Part shown: positions 57,925 through 64,000 of the stretch, in pieces
Layout of the letters: each line of letters opens with the position of its first letter
Numbering within the stretch: position 1 is the first letter of the stretch
Source: Acidobacteriota bacterium
Lineage (GTDB): Bacteria; Acidobacteriota; Thermoanaerobaculia; Multivoradales; J023
Assembly (NCBI GenBank): GCA_029263315.1
Contig: JAJCXR010000026.1
Coordinates: 62,001-126,000, forward strand
Reading direction: 5' to 3'
Length of the DNA: 64,000 nucleotides
The notes under the pieces: generated by a model
The model's input: the letters and a program-made list of their open reading frames with translations, nothing else
The model's database searches: none
Told to the model about the DNA's origin: nothing
Position numbers and translations under genes: made by a program

Positions 57925-58650
57925 TCTTCCTCGCTTCGCTCGTCATATGGCATCGGCGCTGTGACTCGTAGGTCGCATCGCGGCCTGTCGGCCGACGATG
58001 CTCGCTGCGATTCCCACCTCTCGGCTTCGCCTCAACTTCTCGGCCTCGCTTTGCTCTACCCCGCGCTTTACTGGGGGGCTCCCGGCCTGTCAGCCGACGA
58101 TGCTCGCTGCGATCCCACCTCTCGCCTTGCCTCAAATTCCCTGGCCTCGCTTTGCTCTACCTCGCGCTCTTACTGGGGGGCTCCCGGCCTGCGGCCTGAT
58201 CGCTGGTGCGATTATTCCTACCCCTCCGCTTCAACCTCTCGGGCCTCGCTTCGCTCGTCATATGCCATCGGCGCTGTGACTCGTAGGTCGCATCGCGGCC
58301 TGTCGGCCGACGAGGCTCGCTGCGATCCCACCTCTCGGCTTCGCCTCAACTTCTCGGCCTCGCTTTGCTCGTCATATGGCATCGGCGCTGTGACTCGTAG
58401 GTCGCATCGCGGCCTGTCGGCCGACGATGCTCGCTGCGATTCCCACCTCTCGCCTTGCCTCAAATTCCCTGGCCTCGCTTTGCTCTACCTCGCGCTTTTA
58501 CTGGGGGGCTCCCGGCCTGCGGCCTGATCGCTGGTGCGATTCCTACCCCTCCGCTTCGCCTCAACCTCTCGGGCCTCGCTTCGCTCGTCGTACGGCATCG
58601 GCGCTGTGACTCGTAGGTCGCATCGCGGCCTGTCGGCCGATGCATTTTTT
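57925..58650. repeat. Tandem and interspersed repeat array behind the tmRNA gene
   Basis: About 725 bp made of two interleaved units. The first, about 115 bp, begins CATCGGCGCTGTGACTCGTA and continues GGTCGCATCGCGGCCTGTCG; it occurs at about 57949, 58264, 58380 and 58603. The second unit has GGGGGGCTCCCGGCCTG preceded by TTTGCTCTACC and occurs at about 58073, 58168 and 58503. Copies are 85-100 percent identical by eye. Open frames crossing it lack ribosome sites and change frame between copies, so it is treated as non-coding. It begins 1 bp after the CCA of tmRNA. Confidence 0.85.
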
Positions 58651-58668
58651 GCGCCACCGTCCAACGAT

Positions 58669-59724
58669 TCAAGCGCTTTGCAACGCCTCCCGAATGCTCT
58701 CGACGTAAGGCGGTTCGAGGACTCCGACCTCGGTGATGATGCCGGCGATGAGCTCGTTGGGGGTGACGTCGAAGGCGAAGTTTTGGGCGTCGGCGTTGTT
58801 CGGGGAGACATCGACGCCGTGGAACCTGGTGACTTCTTTGGGATCGCGGATCTCGATGGGGATATCGGAGCCGGTGGGTGTGGTGGGATCGATCGTGGAG
58901 AGGGGAGCTGCGACGTAGAAGGGCACCCCGTGGCGGGCGGCCAGGACGGCGACGGTGTAGGTGCCGATCTTGTTGGCGGTGTCACCATTGGCGGCGATGC
59001 GGTCGGCCCCGACGACAACGCGGTCGACAAGATTTCGCGACATCAGGGCACCGACGCTGGAGTCGGTGACGACCTGGTAGGGAATCTTCAAGCGGGACAG
59101 CTCCCAGGCGGTGAGCCGTGAGCCCTGGAGGAGGGGGCGGGTTTCATCGACCCAGACATGGGACAGGTTCCCGCGCTCGAAGGCGGAGGTGATGACGCCG
59201 ACGGCGGTGCCGTAGCCGGCGGTTGCCAAGGCCCCGGCGTTGCAGTGGGTGAGCACCCGATCGCCCTTCCTGAAGATTCCACCGCCAAACTGCCCTAGGC
59301 GACGGTTGGTTTCGATGTCGGCGGCGTGCAAGGCAAGGGCCCAATCGCGCAGACTGTTGATGACCTCGTCATCGTTTTTTCCCTCGAGGGCCGAAAAAAC
59401 CTCTCGACCTCGGTCCAATGCCCATCGCAAATTGACCGCCGTCGGACGGGTCTTGATCAATAGATCGTAGACCTCGTCGAAGCGTTCTTGCAGCGATTGC
59501 CCCGCAGCACGGGTCTGCAGACCGACCACCAAACCACAGGCGGCGGCGACTCCGATGGCCGGCGCACCACGCACCGCCAGTCGGCAAATGGCGTCGGCGA
59601 CGAGCTCCGGTGTGGTGCAGTCGACCCAGACTTCTTCAGCGGGTACGAGGGTTTGGTCCAGCAACTGCAGACCATCACGCCACCGTATCGGGGAAAAGAC
59701 CTCAGCGTTTTTTAGCACTTCCAT
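58669..59724 (-). CDS. mtnA: S-methyl-5-thioribose-1-phosphate isomerase
   Basis: 351 residues. The family signature AVRGAPAIGVAAACGLVVGL is at about residues 50-70, with the catalytic Cys in LTHCNAGALATAGYGTAVGV and Asp in DRVVVGADRIAANGDTANKI, and PFYVAAPLSTIDPTTPTGSD near the C-terminus. It converts methylthioribose-1-phosphate to the ribulose form in the methionine salvage pathway. No other salvage gene is nearby. It is convergent with the repeat array and lies 50 bp from MITE-like copy C on its 5' side. Confidence 0.96.
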   Translation of the reverse strand: MEVLKNAEVFSPIRWRDGLQLLDQTLVPAEEVWVDCTTPELVADAICRLAVRGAPAIGVAAACGLVVGLQTRAAGQSLQERFDEVYDLLIKTRPTAVNLRWALDRGREVFSALEGKNDDEVINSLRDWALALHAADIETNRRLGQFGGGIFRKGDRVLTHCNAGALATAGYGTAVGVITSAFERGNLSHVWVDETRPLLQGSRLTAWELSRLKIPYQVVTDSSVGALMSRNLVDRVVVGADRIAANGDTANKIGTYTVAVLAARHGVPFYVAAPLSTIDPTTPTGSDIPIEIRDPKEVTRFHGVDVSPNNADAQNFAFDVTPNELIAGIITEVGVLEPPYVESIREALQSA

Positions 59725-59779
59725 GATTCCCTTATCTTATGTCGGCCTACACTTCTGCAACAGGCTGAGTGCATGTTTT

Positions 59780-59889
59780 CGCAAGTACGGGCACGTATCG
59801 TCCGTGGGGCGCCGAAATCTGCAGGCCTTGCGGACGCGGCGCCTCGGGGCTCTCGATAGGCCGCCGTATTTCCGGAAAGGTGTACTAAG
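59780..59889 (+). mobile_element. MITE-like element, copy C (truncated or rearranged)
   Basis: The right 69 bp (59821-59889) matches the right end of copy A: GCAGGCCTTGCGGACGCGGC onward, ending GGTGTACTAAG. The left part, AAGTACGGGCACGTATCGTC, is only weakly like the left terminus, so about 60 bp have been lost or replaced. The outer pentamer is CTAAG, not CTTAG as in copy A. It lies in the intergenic region between mtnA and the pta-like gene, 46 bp before the latter's start. Confidence 0.75.
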
Positions 59890-59935
59890 TTTCCCACGTT
59901 GCAGTACGGTTCGGTGGCCTATATTCTCGGTCGCC

Positions 59936-60952
59936 ATGAGCGACCTGCTGAAGACCCTGAGGATGCGCGCCTCCAAGCTCGATCGCACGATCGTCTTGCC
60001 GGAGGCCGGTGATCCCCGCGTGCTGACGGCGGCCATCCGAGCCCACCGGGATGGTCTCTGCAAGCCGCTGCTGATCGGCGATCGGGATCGCCTCCGAGAC
60101 GCCGCCGCCGAGATATCACTCGACTTGCCGGACAGCTTGCCGAGCCTCGAACCGGCCACGGACCCGTTGCGCCTAAGCATGCTGGACGCCTTGAACCGCA
60201 TTGCCGAGGAGCGCCGTCGACCGCTCGCCGATCCCGCCGAGTTGCTGCAGGAGCCCTTGCACTATGCCAATCTGCTGGTGCGCACGGGTCGTGCCCACGG
60301 CGCGGTTATGGGCGCCGTGGCCACCACCAGCGATACGCTGCGAGCCGCCTTGCGGGTGTGCGGCGTCCATCCCGAATATCGCCTGGTCACCTCGTGTTTC
60401 TTGATGCTTTTGCCTGACGGCCGGCCGCTCGTCTACGCCGACTGCGGGGTCATCCCACGGCCCTCTGGAGAACAGCTGGCGACGATTGCCATCCTGGCGG
60501 CGGCAACACATCGACTGCTGGTGAGCGAGGAGCCCAAAGTGGCCCTGTTGGCCTTTTCGACCTTGGGAAGCGCCGTCCACGAGTGCCTCGAGCCAGTCCT
60601 GCTGGCTCGGGATATACTGCGCCGGAAAGAGCTGGACGGCGACTTGGGATTCGCCTTCGATGGAGAGCTTCAGGGGGACGCCGCGTTGGTGCCCGAGGTC
60701 GCCCGTAGCAAAGCCCCCGACAGCCCCGTCGCAGGCCAAGCCAACGTCATGATCTTCCCTGACCTCAATTCGGGTAATATTGCATACAAGATCACCGAAA
60801 GACTCGCTGGAGCTCGTGCCATTGGCCCCTTGCTGCGTGGATTGGCCTGTCCGATCCACGATTTGTCCCGCGGCTGTTCGGTCGACGACCTCCTCGATAC
60901 GATGGCAATTACCGCACTGGAGCCGCCCACGTCGGCAGCTCATCGGAGGTAG
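59936..60952 (+). CDS. Phosphate acetyl/butyryltransferase
   Basis: 338 residues from the ATG at 59936; the frame extends upstream through copy C but has no ribosome site there. It has the PTA_PTB fold: RTIVLPEAGDPRVLTAAIRA, then CKPLLIGDRDRLRDAA, VRTGRAHGAVMGAVATTSDT and NVMIFPDLNSGNIAYKITER, with ISMOGE-type PLLRGLACPIHDLSRGCSVD at the end. It transfers an acyl group between CoA and phosphate. Whether it is acetyl (Pta) or butyryl (Ptb) specific is not clear. purD follows 3 bp later, so they are probably cotranscribed. Confidence 0.9.
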   Translation: MSDLLKTLRMRASKLDRTIVLPEAGDPRVLTAAIRAHRDGLCKPLLIGDRDRLRDAAAEISLDLPDSLPSLEPATDPLRLSMLDALNRIAEERRRPLADPAELLQEPLHYANLLVRTGRAHGAVMGAVATTSDTLRAALRVCGVHPEYRLVTSCFLMLLPDGRPLVYADCGVIPRPSGEQLATIAILAAATHRLLVSEEPKVALLAFSTLGSAVHECLEPVLLARDILRRKELDGDLGFAFDGELQGDAALVPEVARSKAPDSPVAGQANVMIFPDLNSGNIAYKITERLAGARAIGPLLRGLACPIHDLSRGCSVDDLLDTMAITALEPPTSAAHRR

Positions 60953-60955
60953 CGA

Positions 60956-62236
60956 ATGAAAGTCCTGGTTGTCGGTTCGGGTGGACGCGAGCATGCACTC
61001 TGTTGGAAGCTCCGTCAAAGTCCACTGATCGACGAGTTATATTGTGCCCCCGGAAACCCGGGGATCTCGCAGGTGGCGGACATCGTCCCCATACCGAGCG
61101 ATGAAATTCACCACTTGGCAAGCTTTGCGACCGACCTCAAGATCGACTTGACCGTCGTCGGCCCGGAGCTCCCCTTGACCTTGGGTATCGTCGACGACTT
61201 CACCAATCGCGGCTTGACTATCTTCGGCCCCAAGAAGCAGGCTGCGGAGCTCGAGGGCTCCAAAGTTTTTTCCAAGGAATTCATGCGCCGCCATGACATT
61301 CCGACGGCCCGTTTCGAGATCGCCCACGACCTCGATGCGGCACGCCGTATCGCCGCTCATTTCGGTCTGCCGGTGGTCCTCAAGGCCGACGGGCTGGCCA
61401 GCGGCAAGGGCGTGCTGATTCCCAAGACGGAAGAAGAGCTCGAAGCAGGATTCAAGACCTTTTTCGAGGATCGGCGATTCGGCTCCGCCGGGGAGCGGGT
61501 GGTGATCGAAGAGTGCCTGGTTGGGGAAGAAATCTCGTTTATCGCTTTCTCCGACGGCGAACGCATCCTTCCCCTGGCCACCAGCAAGGACTACAAACGG
61601 CTCAAGGATGGCGATCTGGGCCCCAACACCGGCGGCATGGGTTGCCACAGCCCGGCAGGTGTTCTCAAAAGCGGCGCCGCCTCTGAGATCCTCGATCGAA
61701 TCGTTCGTCCGACGATCCAGGGCATGAGCGACGAGAACCGACAGTTTGTCGGTGTGCTCTACGTCGGTCTGATGCTGACCGCCGACGGTCCACGGGTTCT
61801 GGAGTACAACGTACGGCTCGGCGACCCTGAAGCGCAGGTGCTGATGGCACGCATGGAGAACGACCTCTTGCCGGTATTGTTGAGCGGAGCCCACGGCCGG
61901 TTCGACACCTCGAGGCTCCATTTCCGTAAAGAGGCCGCCGCCTGCGTCGTGCTGGCCAGCCAGGGTTACCCCGAAAAACCCACCAAGGGGGAGGCAATTC
62001 TCGGCCTCGAGCAAGCAGGGAACGTGGAGGGTGTAGAGATCTTCCACGCGGCGACGGCCCTCAAAGACGGTGCGCTGGTGGCGGCGGGCGGCCGCGTTCT
62101 CAACGTCTGTGCCACCGGGCCGCAGTTGCGGGACGCCCTGAAACGCGCCTATGTCGCCGCCAACTGCATCCGCTGGCCCAGCAAGATCTTTCGCCAAGAT
62201 ATCGGCCGCCAGGTCTTGGAACGCAATGCCAGCTAG
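60956..62236 (+). CDS. purD: Phosphoribosylamine-glycine ligase
   Basis: 426 residues. MKVLVVGSGGREHALCWKLR is the N-terminal family signature, followed by CAPGNPGISQVAD, then LTVVGPELPLTLGIVDDFTN. The ATP-grasp domain has VVLKADGLASGKGVLIPKTE, GPNTGGMGCHSPAGVL and VLEYNVRLGDPEAQVLMARM. It makes glycinamide ribonucleotide, the second step of purine synthesis. No other purine genes are in the window. Confidence 0.98.
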   Translation: MKVLVVGSGGREHALCWKLRQSPLIDELYCAPGNPGISQVADIVPIPSDEIHHLASFATDLKIDLTVVGPELPLTLGIVDDFTNRGLTIFGPKKQAAELEGSKVFSKEFMRRHDIPTARFEIAHDLDAARRIAAHFGLPVVLKADGLASGKGVLIPKTEEELEAGFKTFFEDRRFGSAGERVVIEECLVGEEISFIAFSDGERILPLATSKDYKRLKDGDLGPNTGGMGCHSPAGVLKSGAASEILDRIVRPTIQGMSDENRQFVGVLYVGLMLTADGPRVLEYNVRLGDPEAQVLMARMENDLLPVLLSGAHGRFDTSRLHFRKEAAACVVLASQGYPEKPTKGEAILGLEQAGNVEGVEIFHAATALKDGALVAAGGRVLNVCATGPQLRDALKRAYVAANCIRWPSKIFRQDIGRQVLERNAS

Positions 62237-62401
62237 TCTCGTAGAGCTGTCCTCCCCCTGACGGGGCAGAACCTCTGGCGGTGTGTTAGAGTTTGTCCCA
62301 ACTGTAAGAGCCATCATTGCTTAGGCTTCACAGGCGCTCTTCAGTTTGTGGTTTCTTGCCCATCTACCAACGGATCTGACAATGAGCTGAGGATGATTTC
62401 G

Positions 62402-63283
62402 ATGGCCGGATGCTCTGGGTGCTCTTTCAAAGGAATGTCGACCGCCGTCGAAGACGCCTTCGTCGGTGTTCGTTTTAGTGAAGAAACCAATTTGACCCTC
62501 TGCAAGACGGAAGGGCGGTTGCTCGGTTACGGCGACCAAGTGGTGGTCGATATGGAGCATGGCCCGGCGGTGGGCCGTGTTGAGCGCTCGCCTATGCCCG
62601 TCTTCAAGCCGTGTCAAAAGACGTCGGCTCGCAAGGTTCTGCGCTTTGCGAGCAAGGACGACCAAAGCGCCCTCGAGCGCAAGAAGAAGAACGAATTCCT
62701 GGCCAAACGCTTCTGCCGTGATCGGGCTCGCGAGCTCGATCTCGAGATGAAGATCTCCAAGGTCGAGATTTCGCTCAACGGTCGCCACGCCACCTTCTAT
62801 TTCACCGCCAATGGACGGGTCGACTTCCGTCAGCTTGTCCGCGACCTGGCGCAGCGTTTCTCGACCCGCGTCAAGATGGTCCAAGTCGGTGCCCGGGATG
62901 AAGCCGCGCTGCTGGGCGGCATCGGAGTGTGCGGCCGTACGCTCTGCTGCTCCACCTGGCTCAAAGACTTCAAACCCATCTCTATTCAGATGGCCAAGCG
63001 TCAAAACTTGAGTCTCAATCCGTCGAAAATCTCGGGCCAATGCGGTCGGCTGCTTTGCTGCTTGGCCTATGAAGACCCCGTTTATCATCAAAGCTCTCGT
63101 CGTAAGAAAGCCGCTTCGAGGAATCCGAGCAAGCTGCACACCGCGCCAGAGACCTCCACGGTCCCTGGTCAGACGGAACCCCAGCGGGGCCGGAAACGCC
63201 GGGCCGGAGAGGCCGGGCAGCCCCGTCAAGCCATGGCGGACAACCGAGGCGCCGAACGGAGCTCGCACAAGAGAAACCCATGA
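62402..63283 (+). CDS. ricT: PSP1-domain protein (RicT/YaaT type)
   Basis: 293 residues from the ATG at 62402 (GAGG 9 nt upstream); ATGs at 62393 and 62348 are alternatives. The N-terminus MAGCSGCSFKGMSTAVED has two cysteines, and the PSP1 core is present: GDQVVVDMEHGPAVGRVERS, AALLGGIGVCGRTLCCSTWL and KISGQCGRLLCCLAYEDPVY. In Bacillus the corresponding cysteines bind 4Fe-4S clusters in the RicAFT complex that aids RNase Y and mRNA processing. RicA and RicF are not seen here. The C-terminal 65 residues are basic and low-complexity. It overlaps the Hfq-like gene by 4 bp (ATGA). Confidence 0.92.
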   Translation: MAGCSGCSFKGMSTAVEDAFVGVRFSEETNLTLCKTEGRLLGYGDQVVVDMEHGPAVGRVERSPMPVFKPCQKTSARKVLRFASKDDQSALERKKKNEFLAKRFCRDRARELDLEMKISKVEISLNGRHATFYFTANGRVDFRQLVRDLAQRFSTRVKMVQVGARDEAALLGGIGVCGRTLCCSTWLKDFKPISIQMAKRQNLSLNPSKISGQCGRLLCCLAYEDPVYHQSSRRKKAASRNPSKLHTAPETSTVPGQTEPQRGRKRRAGEAGQPRQAMADNRGAERSSHKRNP

Positions 63284-63621
63284 GCCAACGCAAACTGATC
63301 CGTCCCGACACCATCGACTCCCGCGCCTCCGGACGTGGCACCCGGCGCAAGCAGGCCCCCCCGGAGCAAACCAACGCCGAGGAGTTCTACTACCTCAAGC
63401 AGATGGCCGCCAAGACGCCGATGGTCTTCATTCTGACCAACGACGAAGAGTTGCGTGGCTGGATCGAGTGGTACGACAAAAACGCCCTCAAGATCAACCG
63501 CACCAACGAGCCCAACTTGCTGATTCTCAAACACAACATCCGCTACATGTTCAAGGAAGACGAGCTGCGGCGGGTTCGCAAGCGGGAACGGGCTCTGGCC
63601 GGCGCTTCCTCCGACGACTGA
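63280..63621 (+). CDS. Hfq/Sm-like RNA-binding protein
   Basis: 113 residues. The Sm1-like strand pattern is in residues about 33-93: AEEFYYLKQMAAKTPMVFIL, then TNDEELRGWIEWYDKNALKI, NRTNEPNLLILKHNIRYMFK. This matches Hfq in spacing (ELRGWIEWYDKN and LILKHNIRYM for the usual GxIxxFDxF and YKHAI). A basic, disordered 33-residue N-terminal extension (RASGRGTRRKQAPPEQ) and charged C-terminal helix flank the core. It would be a hexameric RNA chaperone. The start is cotranslational with ricT, linking it to an RNA-processing factor. Confidence 0.85.
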   Translation: MSQRKLIRPDTIDSRASGRGTRRKQAPPEQTNAEEFYYLKQMAAKTPMVFILTNDEELRGWIEWYDKNALKINRTNEPNLLILKHNIRYMFKEDELRRVRKRERALAGASSDD

Positions 63622-63679
63622 ACCGTCCCAAGGCCGGAACATTTCCTCCCCGGTAGAAGGATCAGGAGCTCCGCCACCG

Positions 63680-64000
63680 ATGCCCCCCTCGCCCCCCCCG
63701 ATTCTCGCGTTGACGCAAGGGGATCCCGCCGGCATTGGCCCGGAGATCCTTCTGCGGTTGCTCGAGGACCGGCCATCGCCGCAGCGCTGGCGGCCGCTGC
63801 TCATCGCTGAGCGGGCAGCCCTCGAAGCCCTGCGCCAGGTGGTGCCCGAGGCACCCTGGGACCGGCTGCATTTCGTCGAGGCCGGAGCGGTGGGGAGCCT
63901 CGCCTTCGATCCCCAACGGGTGACGGTGCTCGATCCGGTCGGACGATCACGCTCCGTGCAATTCGGTCAGCCAACCGCTGCCGACGCCTCAGGCGCCCTG
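63680..64000 (+). CDS. pdxA: 4-hydroxythreonine-4-phosphate dehydrogenase (partial, 5' part)
   Basis: The first 107 codons are in the window; the frame stays open to the right edge. The N-terminus PILALTQGDPAGIGPEILLR is the PdxA signature. AGGAG lies about 12 nt upstream. PdxA oxidises 4-phosphohydroxy-threonine during pyridoxal-phosphate synthesis. The next segment, FDPQRVTVLDPVGRSR, fits the family region before the metal-binding His residues. It follows the Hfq-like gene by 58 bp. Confidence 0.92.
   Translation, partial: MPPSPPPILALTQGDPAGIGPEILLRLLEDRPSPQRWRPLLIAERAALEALRQVVPEAPWDRLHFVEAGAVGSLAFDPQRVTVLDPVGRSRSVQFGQPTAADASGAL

Noticed and set aside
57961..58527. Open frames of 60-190 codons on both strands in the region behind tmRNA
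   Set aside because: They follow the repeat units, change frame between copies, lack ribosome sites and show no domain; treated as repeat DNA.
57925..58650. CRISPR array
   Set aside because: Repeats are long (about 115 bp) and abut without unique 30-40 bp spacers; no cas genes are present.
57577..58650. Genomic island integrated at tmRNA
   Set aside because: No integrase or second copy of the tmRNA 3' end is visible; only a repeat array follows, so an island cannot be claimed.

Overview
The window is 64 kb of high-GC bacterial chromosome, densely packed and mostly housekeeping, with one accessory cell-surface region at the left end. No rRNA, CRISPR array, prophage or transposase gene was seen. 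Gene content fits a Gram-negative-type bacterium of Acidobacteriota affinity, possibly Thermoanaerobaculia: bacillithiol genes bshC-bshB1, ATP synthase b and c subunits with apparent signal peptides, a MutS2-containing rpsU-dnaG-rpoD operon, many lipoproteins and FG-GAP/PKD exoproteins, and a Wzm/Wzt-type exporter. This assignment is inference from gene families, not from a marker search.

Layout. (1) 1-20.0 kb, surface glycan and secretome region: a PIG-L/glycosyltransferase fusion, a GNAT protein, two further glycosyltransferases, two sugar- or lipid-type modifying enzymes (methyltransferase, 2OG-Fe(II) oxygenase), a membrane-attached alkaline-phosphatase-fold protein, a radical SAM/SPASM protein, and a polysaccharide ABC exporter. 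The exporter's ATPase (10.6-11.9 kb) and permease (19.2-20.0 kb) are separated by three large secreted-protein genes. (2) 20.2-22.4 kb: XRE regulator and M23 peptidase. (3) 22.5-30.7 kb: complete F1Fo ATP synthase operon (Z/I-B-E-F-H-A-G-D-C), all on the minus strand. (4) 31.0-38.1 kb, plus strand: ECF sigma and zinc anti-sigma pair, hrpB, a small membrane protein, yidD, DUF971, biotin carboxylase and biotin carrier. (5) 38.2-44.8 kb, minus strand: rpsU-mutS2-dnaG-rpoD with a good sigma-70 promoter and a terminator/attenuator behind rpsU. (6) 44.9-53 kb: a BamE-like lipoprotein, a GAF/acidic-repeat protein, tRNA(CAU), zinc-ribbon coiled-coil protein, YggS, DivIVA, acyl-CoA ligase. (7) 52.9-56 kb, minus strand: methyltransferase-bshC-bshB1. 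(8) 56-64 kb: dusB, a small membrane protein, tmRNA followed by a 0.7 kb tandem-repeat array, mtnA, pta-like, purD, ricT, an Hfq-like gene and the start of pdxA.

The most unusual non-coding material is a family of 169-bp MITE-like elements (two full copies at 8.2 and 20.6 kb in opposite orientation, one truncated copy at 59.8 kb) with roughly 27-bp terminal inverted repeats and CTWAG at both ends; one copy supplies the last nine codons and stop of a glycosyltransferase gene. Other non-coding signals include twin self-complementary 13-mers in a long 5' UTR at 46.06 kb, three GTAGTAA heptamers in a divergent intergenic region at 4.4 kb, and the repeat array behind the tmRNA gene.
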